Shown here: positions 16,931-24,444 of the stretch, one piece after another | Position numbering within the stretch: the first letter of the stretch is position 1 | Layout of the letters: every line of letters begins with the position of its first letter | Assembly (NCBI GenBank): GCA_016710325.1 | Contig: JADJXK010000001.1 | Location: 1,116,001-1,180,000, forward strand | Direction of reading: 5' to 3' | DNA length: 64,000 nucleotides | DNA from: Candidatus Leptofilum proximum | Lineage (GTDB): Bacteria > Chloroflexota > Anaerolineae > Promineifilales > Promineifilaceae | The notes under the pieces: generated by a model | Database searches by the model: none | Told to the model about the DNA's origin: nothing | The model's input: only the letters and a program-made list of their open reading frames with translations | Made by a program: the position numbers and the translations under genes

Positions 16931-18250
16931 ATGTCCGAACCAACCTCTGGTGGCCTGGCCACCTATATCGAAAAGACCAAACAATTCAGCCCCAACGCCC
17001 GGCTGGTCCTTATCTACAGCGCCTTTACCGGCCTGGCTTTTGGCGTTTTTCGCTTCCTGTTCAACTTCTACGTCCTCAGCCTGGGTGATGCCTACAACGA
17101 GGCGTTTGTCGGCTCCCTGCAAACCGCTTCCTCCTTTGCCTCCATCCTCATGGCCCTACCCGCCGCCTACCTGGCCGAGCGCTACTCGCAAAAGAAGATC
17201 ATGATCCACACCGCGCTCATCAGCAGCCTGGCCATGATTGGCCTGGTGCTCTTTCCCTTCCGCGCGCTGCTCATCCTCTTCAACATGATCGCTGGCGTTA
17301 GCATGAGTATGCGGCAGGTGGCCATGGCGCCCTTCCTCATGGCCAACACCTCGGAAAATGAACGGCAGTGGGTGTTTAGCTTCAACTTTGGCCTGATGAC
17401 CGTCTCCGGCTTTTTTGGCAACCTGCTGGGCGGCTGGCTGCCCACTTGGTTCGGCCATTACTTCGACGCGGCCCCTACCGACACCCTCTCCTACCAGCTG
17501 GCTCTGGGCAGCATGATGCTTGTCACCATCCTGTCAATTGGCCCGCTCACCCGCATCATCATGCCGCCTGTGGACCGCGAACGGCGCGTGGAGCTGCCCT
17601 GGGTGCAGCTGCGCCGCTACGGCTGGAGCCTGAGCCAGTTCCTGCTGCCCCAGCTTATCATCGGCCTGGGCGCCGGGCTGATGCAGCCGTTTATGAACAT
17701 CTACTTCCGCAACGTCTACGAAAAACCGGACCCACCCATCTCGATGGTTTTTGCCATCGGCGGGCTGGCGATGGCCATTGCCCAGTTCATGGGTCCACCC
17801 CTGGCCGACAAATACGGCAAAATCAACACCGTCATCCTGACGCAAATCTTCTCGGTGCCTTTTTTGCTGCTGCTGGGGATTGGCGCCTGGGTGGTGCCCG
17901 GCGGCATGGCGGCGGCCAGCCTCTGGTTTTTTGTGGCGGCCATCGCCTATATCTTCCGCCTGGCGCTGATGAACCTGAGCAACCCCGTCTACCAGACCTT
18001 TGTGCTAGAGCACGTGCCCACCGACGTGCAGGCGCTTGCGATGAGCCTCAACTCGCTGTCGTTCCAGTTTGGCTGGTTTATCATGCCGCAGGTAAGCGGC
18101 TGGCTGCAGGTGCGCTTTGGCGAGTTTGGCTTTGTGCCGATTTTTGGCATGGTGGCCATCTTCTACGTGCTGGCCACGGCGCTGGAATGGCGGCTGTTTG
18201 GCGGGCAAAATCGGCAGCTGCCCACGTTTGCGCCCTCGCCGGGGGATTGA
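16931..18250 (+). CDS. MFS transporter
   Basis: The 439-residue protein has the 12-helix pattern of the major facilitator superfamily, split by a cytoplasmic loop around residues 205-220 (MPPVDRERRVELPW). The motif between helices 2 and 3 is AAYLAERYSQKKIM, a variant of the G-x-x-x-D-R-x-G-R-R loop. The second-half equivalent is GPPLADKYGKINT. The substrate cannot be read from the sequence; it could be an exporter of drugs or metabolites. The gene has no ACGGCCGT octamer over 1.3 kb, unlike most neighbours. It has a palindrome just upstream and a MITE-like repeat immediately after its stop codon. The start has only a weak ribosome-binding site. Confidence 0.88.
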   Translation: MSEPTSGGLATYIEKTKQFSPNARLVLIYSAFTGLAFGVFRFLFNFYVLSLGDAYNEAFVGSLQTASSFASILMALPAAYLAERYSQKKIMIHTALISSLAMIGLVLFPFRALLILFNMIAGVSMSMRQVAMAPFLMANTSENERQWVFSFNFGLMTVSGFFGNLLGGWLPTWFGHYFDAAPTDTLSYQLALGSMMLVTILSIGPLTRIIMPPVDRERRVELPWVQLRRYGWSLSQFLLPQLIIGLGAGLMQPFMNIYFRNVYEKPDPPISMVFAIGGLAMAIAQFMGPPLADKYGKINTVILTQIFSVPFLLLLGIGAWVVPGGMAAASLWFFVAAIAYIFRLALMNLSNPVYQTFVLEHVPTDVQALAMSLNSLSFQFGWFIMPQVSGWLQVRFGEFGFVPIFGMVAIFYVLATALEWRLFGGQNRQLPTFAPSPGD

Positions 18251-18257
18251 ATTAAGA

Positions 18258-18360
18258 GGCACTTCAGAAAGTTAGGCGGTTAAGTTGTGATGCGTGAAAC
18301 GTGAAACGTGACCAGAGACATCACGTTTCACGCCAAACCCCACCAAATCCCCAAGAGCTC
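18258..18360. mobile_element. MITE-like fold-back element, copy 1
   Basis: The element runs from GGCACTTCAG to CCAAGAGCTC and contains GTGAAACGTGAAACGTGACC in one arm and TCACGTTTCACG in the other. The 7-bp direct repeat ATTAAGA flanks it exactly (18251-18257 and 18361-18367), as expected for a target-site duplication. It begins eight bases after the MFS stop codon. See copies at 20018, 33939, 39030, 49075 and 55160. Confidence 0.82.
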
Positions 18361-18473
18361 ATTAAGACACACCGATAGCCATCTGCTGTAAAATAGCGCT
18401 CTGAACTCGCCCCCGCTCATAGCAACGGCCGTTCAAAAAGTACTGGTAGAAAAAAGTTGTAGGAGCGTACTGT

Positions 18474-19979
18474 ATGCCCTTTGCGTGGATGCTGAATGTT
18501 GTCTGGATAGCCCTGGCCATCATCGCTGTTGTTGTTTTACTGTCACGGCTGCTTAAAACCAAATTCCCCTTTCATCTGATTGGCGCCATTTTCCTAACAC
18601 TGCTGGTTAGCCAGGGGCTGATTTACTGGCTGAACAACCCGGAGCTGCCGGTGCTCACCAGTATGCAGCGAACCGTCTGGCTGGCCGCTGCCTTTTTGTT
18701 GGGTCTGAGCACCATTTTGCGGGCCATTAAGTGGCTGCTGCTGGAGCTGCTGAGCAACCGCCGCGGCGTCAAGCTTCCCCCGTTTCTCCTGGACATTACC
18801 GAATGGTTTATCATGATCGTCGTCATTTTGGCCATGATTCGCCTGGTGTTTGGCGTGGAGCTAACTACGCTGCTGGTTACCTCCACGGTGGCTTCGGCGA
18901 TTATCGGTCTGGCGCTGCAAGATACGCTGGGTAATCTTATTTCCGGCATTTCTCTCCAGGTGGAAGGGCCGTTTTCCGCGGATGATTGGGTAGAGATTGA
19001 CGGCATCGAAGGCATCATCGTGCGGCAAAACTGGCGCACACTCACCCTGCTCACGCGGGAAGACCATCGGGTGATGCTTACCAACAGCACGGTGGCCAAA
19101 AGCAAGATCATCAACTATTCCCGCCCCACGAACAACCAGATTCAGACGGTTTACCTCACCCTCAGCGAGAGCTTTTCGCCTAACCTGGTAAAGGAGGTGC
19201 TGATTGAAGCGGTGACGGGGCTGGATGATGTGACGCTGCATCCCCGGCTGCGTTCGCACGTGGTTTCCATGCAGGATGGCTGCGTCACCTACGGGTTGAG
19301 CTACTGGTTGGACGATTACAGCGACAAGGTGATTGCCCGCGATAAGGTTCTCACCCGCGCCTGGTACACGCTGCACCGGGCGGGCATTCACATTCCGGAT
19401 CCTACGGGAAACTTTAAGCTAAATATGGTGCCAGAAGATGCCCATCAGCAGGCGGTGGATGCCCGGCAAGCACAGCTGTTTGCCCAGATGCAGTCGCTGG
19501 ACTGGCTTGATGTGTTGAGCGAATCACAGCTCCAGCAGTTGGCCAACCGTACGGCCGTTGCCACCTACACCAACGGCGAATTTCTTGTTAAACAAGGGGA
19601 AGCGGGGGATTCGCTGTTTATCATCACCAGGGGATCGGTTTCGGTGTACGTGCGGGCGACAGACGGCCGTTCCGTCTTCGCTAACATTCTTTCAGCCGGG
19701 GACTTCTTTGGCGAGATGAGCCTGCTCACCGGTGAGACGCGCGCCGCTTCCGTTCGCGCCGATGAAGATACCGAGGTCATCATCATTGACCAGGAAGCGT
19801 TTGCCAACGTGCTCACTCAGGACCCTACCATTTTGGACCGTTTTGTCACCGCCCTGGAGCGACGCCAGGAAGGCCTCAGCCTGAGTTTGCAGCAAGATTC
19901 GGCACTACGGCGGCAGGAAATGGAAAACGGCCGTGACGCCTTCATCCAACGCATCCGCCGCTACCTGCGTGTACCGTAA
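18474..19979 (+). CDS. MscS-family channel with cyclic nucleotide-binding domain
   Basis: The 501-residue protein has about four transmembrane segments in residues 1-150, ending in the pore-lining helix region ASAIIGLALQDTLGNLISGI. This is followed by the MscS beta domain (VEGPFSADDWVEIDGIEGII and VMLTNSTVAKSKIINYS). Residues about 350-470 form a cyclic nucleotide-binding domain with GEAGDSLFIITRGSVSV, the FGEMSLLTGETRAASVRA phosphate-binding cassette and a following hinge. This architecture is known as MscS-like/cNMP-gated channel (bCNG). It should respond to cAMP or cGMP and perhaps weakly to membrane tension. AGGAG precedes ATG 18474. It appears to be a single-gene unit, with MITE-like elements before and after it. 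Confidence 0.92.
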   Translation: MPFAWMLNVVWIALAIIAVVVLLSRLLKTKFPFHLIGAIFLTLLVSQGLIYWLNNPELPVLTSMQRTVWLAAAFLLGLSTILRAIKWLLLELLSNRRGVKLPPFLLDITEWFIMIVVILAMIRLVFGVELTTLLVTSTVASAIIGLALQDTLGNLISGISLQVEGPFSADDWVEIDGIEGIIVRQNWRTLTLLTREDHRVMLTNSTVAKSKIINYSRPTNNQIQTVYLTLSESFSPNLVKEVLIEAVTGLDDVTLHPRLRSHVVSMQDGCVTYGLSYWLDDYSDKVIARDKVLTRAWYTLHRAGIHIPDPTGNFKLNMVPEDAHQQAVDARQAQLFAQMQSLDWLDVLSESQLQQLANRTAVATYTNGEFLVKQGEAGDSLFIITRGSVSVYVRATDGRSVFANILSAGDFFGEMSLLTGETRAASVRADEDTEVIIIDQEAFANVLTQDPTILDRFVTALERRQEGLSLSLQQDSALRRQEMENGRDAFIQRIRRYLRVP

Positions 19980-20017
19980 TAGTTTGCCACAGAGAACACC
20001 GAGATTGTTGAGATTTA

Positions 20018-20131
20018 GGGTCTTCAGGAATTCAGGGGGTTTACAATCCGTGATGTGTGAAACGTGAAACGTGACCAGAGAGACATCACGTTTCACGTTT
20101 CACGCCATACCCCACGAAACCCCAAAGAGCC
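20018..20131. mobile_element. MITE-like fold-back element, copy 2
   Basis: The element runs from GGGTCTTCAGGAATTCAG to CCCAAAGAGCC. The 8-bp direct repeat GAGATTTA flanks it exactly (20010-20017 and 20132-20139). It has split another dyad: CACAGAGAACACCGAG remains on the left (from 19988) and CCTCTGTGTCCTCTG on the right (to about 20165). It lies between the MscS gene and the GlyA-GcvT gene. Confidence 0.87.
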
Positions 20132-20325
20132 GAGATTTATTCTCTTTGCCCTCTGTGTCCTCTGCGACTAATTCCAGGTAGCAGGCACGGCAAATCCTGC
20201 TAGAATCAGGGGGCAATGATAAGAACGGCCGTGTCTCACCATTTCCATCCAGGCACGTGCCACCGACCCTTCACAATTTCCCAATCCCAACCGTCACATT
20301 TTAAACCCTTTTACAGGAGTGTTTC

Positions 20326-23300
20326 ATGTCAGACGACTTCATCTTTCACGGTTCCCTTAGTGAACTGGACCCCGACCTTTCCCAACTTCTGCAGCGCGAA
20401 GACGAGCGCCAGGACAGCACCATCATCCTCATCGCCTCCGAAAGCGCCTCGCCTGAAGCCGTGCGCGAGGCGATGAGCAGCAACTTCGCCAACATCTACG
20501 CCGAAGGCTACCCCCGCGAAGAATCCCGCCGCCAAACCGAAGATGAAATCTTCGACATGGATATGGAGCTGGCGCACTACCGGCGTTACTCCGACCCGCG
20601 CTATTACAAAGGTGTGGAGTACGCCGACATGCTTGAAGCGCTCACCCGCCGCCGCGCCGCCGAACTGTTTGCCGCCAACGGCATCACCGCTGATCAACTT
20701 TATGTCAATGTACAGCCGCTGAGCGGCGCACCGGCCAACAGCGCCGTCTACACCGCCCTGCTCCAGCCCGGCGACACCATTTTAGGCCTCAACCTCAACG
20801 ACGGCGGGCACCTGTCGCACGGCACCAAGATCAACCGCTCCGGCAAGCATTACAACGGCGTCACCTACTTTGTGGACGAAAAAACGGAACTGCTGGACTA
20901 CGACGACATCGAACGGCGCGCCCTGGAATCCCGGCCGCAAATCATCGTGGCCGGTTTCTCCGCCTACCCGCGCATCATCGATTGGCAGCGCTTCCGCGCC
21001 ATTGCCGACAAAGTTGGTGCCTATCTGCTGGCCGACATCTCACACATCTCCGGCCTGGTGGCCGCGGGTGTGCATCCCAGCCCCGTTGGCATTGCTGACG
21101 TGGTCATGACCACCACCCACAAAAGCCTGTGCGGCCCGCGCGGCGCCATGATTCTCACCCACCGGCGCGATTTGTTCCGCAAAATTGACCGGGCCGTTTT
21201 CCCCGGCGAACAGGGTGGCCCGCACCTCAATACGATGGCTGCCCTGGCCATTGCCTTGAAGCTGGCCAATACGGACCAGTTTCGCGCCTTGCAGCAGCGC
21301 ATTGTGGACAACGCCCAGCGGCTGGCTGCAAAACTGTCGGAGCACGGCCTGCGCACCGTCAGCGGCGGCTCAGACAACCATTTGCTGCTGGTAGACACCA
21401 AAAGCGTCACGCACAACGGCGTGCATCTGTCCGGCGACATGGCCGCGCGTATTCTGGATGTGGCGGGCATTGTGCTCAACCGCAACACGATTCCCGGTGA
21501 TGTCGGCGCGCTCAACCCCACCGGTCTGCGCCTGGGCACGGTGTGGATCAGCCAGCTGGGCTTTGGCGATGCCGAGGTCGATTTGCTGGCCGAAGCGATT
21601 GCCACGACGCTGAACGGCTGCCAGCCGTTTGTTTATACCGCCCTGGGTGGCAAGGAGCAGCTGCGGGCCAAGGTCGATTTTGCCGCGCTGCAGCGTGCCC
21701 GCGAGATTGTGCGTTTGCTGCGCAAGGTTCCGGCGCCCACGGCCGTTTCCCACACCATCCAAATCCGCAGCGACGAAGCCACCAACTTCCTCAACTACGC
21801 TCTGTCCAGCGACGTGCTGGCCCTGGCCGACAGCGACACCCAGCCAACAAACCTAGCCATCGCTGGCCAGTCACTAATCCCGGCCACGCTTAAACGGTTG
21901 ACCGCCAACCGGTACCACCTGCGCTTTGCCGATGCCGCCGCGGCGCAAAAAGCCGTCACCTGGCTGTCTGATTTGTCCGATGGCTACGTGAACTTTGGCG
22001 ATCTATATGCCAAGCTGCCCGGCGCGGTGGTGGTGCAGGCCATCCAGCCAGAAGTAGATTTGCCCGAACCGGTGATGACGGAAACGGCCGTCATCCCCAC
22101 CAAACCCTTCTTCATCGGTCACGATCAGGTGAGCAACGGCGCGCCGCTGCCCGCCTTTAGCTGGAGCGAACCAGCCGACGCGCCGCTGAAGCGCACCACG
22201 CTTTACGACGCTCATGTGGCCCTCGGCGGGCGCATCGTGCCCTTTGGCGGCTACGAGATGCCCGTGCGCTACGAGACGTCGGTGGTGGAAGAACACATGG
22301 CCGTGCGCGAAGCCGCCGGTCTGTTTGATGCCACCCACATGGGTGTATTCGACGCCCAGGGCGAGCACGTGGTCGAATTCCTCAATACGGTGCTGACCAA
22401 CGACGTGTCTGCGCTGAACGTGGGCCAATCGCACTATACCTACCTGCTGCTGCCCGACGGCTCGGTCATCGACGATTTGCTGGTTTACCGGCTGGCCACC
22501 GACCGCTTCATGCTGGTGGTCAATGCCTCCAACAACGACAAGGATTGGGCCTGGCTGAATGCGGTGAACCAAGGCGAGGTGATGATTGATGCGGCACGGC
22601 CGTATGCCAGAATCCAGCATCCCGTGCGCCTGCGCGACCTGCGCAACCCGCAGTACGGCGCCGAATGCCGCGTGGATATGCCACTGCAAGGCCCCAAAGC
22701 CACCGACATCCTGCTCTCATTGTGTGACGATCCGGCGCTGGCCAAAAAGATCAAGGGCCTGCCGTGGGCAGGCCTCACGCAGGGCAACGTTGGCGGCTTC
22801 GATTTGATCATCTCGCGCACCGGCTACACCGGCGAGCGTGTGGCCTACGAGCTGTTTGTTCACCCGGACAAAGCCCCGGATTTATGGGCAGCGCTGCTGG
22901 AAGTGGGTGAATCGATGGGCCTCAAACCGTGCGGCCTGGCCGCACGGGACAGCACCCGCACCGAGGCGGGCCTGCCGCTTTACGGCCACGAGCTGGCCGG
23001 GCCGATGAATCTCAATCCCGGCGACGCAGGCTTTGGCAGCTACGCCAAGCTGTGGAAACCGTTTTTTGTCGGCCGTTCCGCCTTCATCACCCGCGAGGAA
23101 AAGCGCGACCGGGTGGTGGTGCGCTTCCGCATGAATGAGAAGGGTGTGCGCCGTCCCGACGGCGGCGATCCGGTGCTGGACAAACGCGGCAAGGTGATCG
23201 GCACGGTCACCAGCTGCGCTATCGACAGCGAGGGGTATTTGCTGGGCCAGGCGGTGGTGCCCGTGAGCATGAGTGAGGAAGGTACGGCCGTAGCCATCTA

Positions 23301-23418
23301 CCAGCTCGGCGGCGGGCAGCGCCCCATCCGCGTGCCAGACAGCGTGGCCGTTGGCGCCAAGCTGCCGGTGCCCGATGCGGCCACGGTGCTCAGCCGCTTC
23401 CCGGTACGGAAGAAATAA
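20326..23418 (+). CDS. serine hydroxymethyltransferase fused to aminomethyltransferase
   Basis: A single 1030-residue frame holds two one-carbon enzymes. Residues 1-440 are a GlyA-type, PLP-dependent serine hydroxymethyltransferase: IASESASPEAVREA, EGYPREESRR, and TTTHKSLCGPRGA with the Schiff-base Lys at 266. Residues about 440-620 are a linker region I do not recognise (it includes an ATNFLNYALSSDVLAL segment). Residues about 625-1030 are GcvT, the T-protein of the glycine cleavage system: LYDAHVALGGRIVPFGGYEMPV, YTYLLLPDGSVIDDLLVYR, SRTGYTGERVAYEL and CGLAARDSTRTEAGLPLYGH. Both parts use tetrahydrofolate, so a fusion could channel methylene-tetrahydrofolate between glycine cleavage and serine synthesis. 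AGGAG precedes ATG 20326. GcvP and GcvH are not in the window, and no glycine riboswitch is seen upstream. Confidence 0.93.
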   Translation: MSDDFIFHGSLSELDPDLSQLLQREDERQDSTIILIASESASPEAVREAMSSNFANIYAEGYPREESRRQTEDEIFDMDMELAHYRRYSDPRYYKGVEYADMLEALTRRRAAELFAANGITADQLYVNVQPLSGAPANSAVYTALLQPGDTILGLNLNDGGHLSHGTKINRSGKHYNGVTYFVDEKTELLDYDDIERRALESRPQIIVAGFSAYPRIIDWQRFRAIADKVGAYLLADISHISGLVAAGVHPSPVGIADVVMTTTHKSLCGPRGAMILTHRRDLFRKIDRAVFPGEQGGPHLNTMAALAIALKLANTDQFRALQQRIVDNAQRLAAKLSEHGLRTVSGGSDNHLLLVDTKSVTHNGVHLSGDMAARILDVAGIVLNRNTIPGDVGALNPTGLRLGTVWISQLGFGDAEVDLLAEAIATTLNGCQPFVYTALGGKEQLRAKVDFAALQRAREIVRLLRKVPAPTAVSHTIQIRSDEATNFLNYALSSDVLALADSDTQPTNLAIAGQSLIPATLKRLTANRYHLRFADAAAAQKAVTWLSDLSDGYVNFGDLYAKLPGAVVVQAIQPEVDLPEPVMTETAVIPTKPFFIGHDQVSNGAPLPAFSWSEPADAPLKRTTLYDAHVALGGRIVPFGGYEMPVRYETSVVEEHMAVREAAGLFDATHMGVFDAQGEHVVEFLNTVLTNDVSALNVGQSHYTYLLLPDGSVIDDLLVYRLATDRFMLVVNASNNDKDWAWLNAVNQGEVMIDAARPYARIQHPVRLRDLRNPQYGAECRVDMPLQGPKATDILLSLCDDPALAKKIKGLPWAGLTQGNVGGFDLIISRTGYTGERVAYELFVHPDKAPDLWAALLEVGESMGLKPCGLAARDSTRTEAGLPLYGHELAGPMNLNPGDAGFGSYAKLWKPFFVGRSAFITREEKRDRVVVRFRMNEKGVRRPDGGDPVLDKRGKVIGTVTSCAIDSEGYLLGQAVVPVSMSEEGTAVAIYQLGGGQRPIRVPDSVAVGAKLPVPDAATVLSRFPVRKK

Positions 23419-23427
23419 ATCGTCAGC

Positions 23428-23484
23428 AATTCCCCGGAAACTGCATCAAGGTGGCTCGTCCGTCTAGGGAGTTTCCGGGGAATT
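23428..23484. repeat. fold-back repeat, CCCCGGAAACT family, copy 1
   Basis: Perfect 15-bp arms AATTCCCCGGAAACT (23428-23442) and AGTTTCCGGGGAATT (23470-23484) with a 27-base spacer. A diverged copy is at 35583-35640. It lies ten bases after the GlyA-GcvT stop. Confidence 0.8.
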
Positions 23485-23495
23485 TAACCAAACCG

Positions 23496-23526
23496 AAAAC
23501 GACCCGGGACTTCCGGGTCGTTTTCA
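23496..23526. terminator. bidirectional-type hairpin terminator
   Basis: AAAACGACCCGG pairs with CCGGGTCGTTTT across a 5-base loop. The A-run on the left and T-run on the right allow it to work in both directions; it ends the GlyA-GcvT transcript. Confidence 0.88.
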
Positions 23527-23771
23527 GGCAAAATTGCTAAGTAAGTTGTGGTCGAGACGAGTTGAGGATTTAAAACTTTAGCCGGGTGTGCCGGGTGCGC
23601 CCTTTGACCGCTTTCCGTCCAGGCGGCGGCACAACCGCGGGTTGTTTTTGTAGGTGTTCAACCAATCTCTAAGATAGGGGTATTGTAGGGGAACGGCCGT
23701 ATCCTTACCGCCCAACAAGCCACACTGGTTCTGTAAAATTCATCACCTTACCGGTGAAAATACTATTTCAG

Positions 23772-23869
23772 TTGACATGCCGCTGGCTAACGTGTAGGAT
23801 TGCGGATCACGGGCAGCCGGACGGGAAGAGCCGTTCTGCCTGATCCCATTCTTTATTAAGGAGTCGCAA
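23772..23869 (+). promoter_or_regulatory. sigma-70 promoter and structured leader of phosphoribosyltransferase gene
   Basis: TTGACA (23772-23777) and TAGGAT (23795-23800) are 17 bases apart. The leader of about 60 bases folds as an outer stem (GGATCACGGGCAG with CTGCCTGATCC, two bases bulged) around ACGGGAAGAGCCGT. AAGGAG then precedes ATG 23870. The outer stem may influence translation or mRNA stability; no known purine riboswitch motif is visible. The stretch 23527-23771 holds one octamer near 23693 and no gene. Confidence 0.75.
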
Positions 23870-24373
23870 ATGCGTCGTGAGGTTCTTACGTGGTCCGACG
23901 TAGATAAACTGATTGATTACCTGGTGCCCCAGATTCAGGGGCGCTATGATTCAATGCTTATTATCACGCGTGGAGGAATTGTGCCCGGCGGCATGCTGGC
24001 CGAGGCCCTTAATATCACTTATATCCTGACCGCTTCTGTCCGGTTCCCGGCCGATTTTCCCGGTCTGCAAACCCCAGGCCAGGAAAAGTTCGCTATCCCG
24101 GAATTTATCCAGTTCCCCGCCGACAGCCTGCTGGCCGGACGGCGCATTCTGGTAGTGGACGATGTTTGGACCAAGGGGCGCAACTCCGTGACGGTGGCCA
24201 ACCGCATCGACGCGGCGGGCGGTATCCCGGACACTTGCGTGCTGCATTACAAGCCCGCATCGTCGTTGTACCCCGGCTACACGCCCACGTATTATTCGGC
24301 CGTTACCGACGCCTACATCATCTACCCGTGGGAACTGGATCGCGGCCCCGAAGTATTGGGCGTGTGGAATTAA
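23870..24373 (+). CDS. purine phosphoribosyltransferase
   Basis: The 167-residue product has the type I phosphoribosyltransferase core. The PRPP-binding loop is RRILVVDDVWTKGRNSVTV (residues about 92-110), and the pyrophosphate loop is near LIITRGGIVPGGMLAEAL. Length and the C-terminal YIIYPWE segment fit xanthine-guanine (Gpt-like) or hypoxanthine phosphoribosyltransferases, which salvage purine bases with PRPP. YIIYPWE resembles the I-x-F/Y-P-W ending of the Gpt-like group. The gene stands alone between its own promoter and terminator. Which purine base is preferred cannot be told from sequence. Confidence 0.82.
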   Translation: MRREVLTWSDVDKLIDYLVPQIQGRYDSMLIITRGGIVPGGMLAEALNITYILTASVRFPADFPGLQTPGQEKFAIPEFIQFPADSLLAGRRILVVDDVWTKGRNSVTVANRIDAAGGIPDTCVLHYKPASSLYPGYTPTYYSAVTDAYIIYPWELDRGPEVLGVWN

Positions 24374-24377
24374 AAGA

Positions 24378-24426
24378 GCGAACTTCTTAGCGGCGGCCCG
24401 GCAAAAGAAGTTCGCTTCCGTTTTTC
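24378..24426 (+). terminator. rho-independent terminator
   Basis: GCGAACTTCTT pairs with AAGAAGTTCGC across a 16-base loop, followed by TTCCGTTTTT. It lies between the phosphoribosyltransferase gene and the convergent GH2 gene. Confidence 0.82.
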
Positions 24427-24444
24427 TGCCTGATTCCTTTGGAA

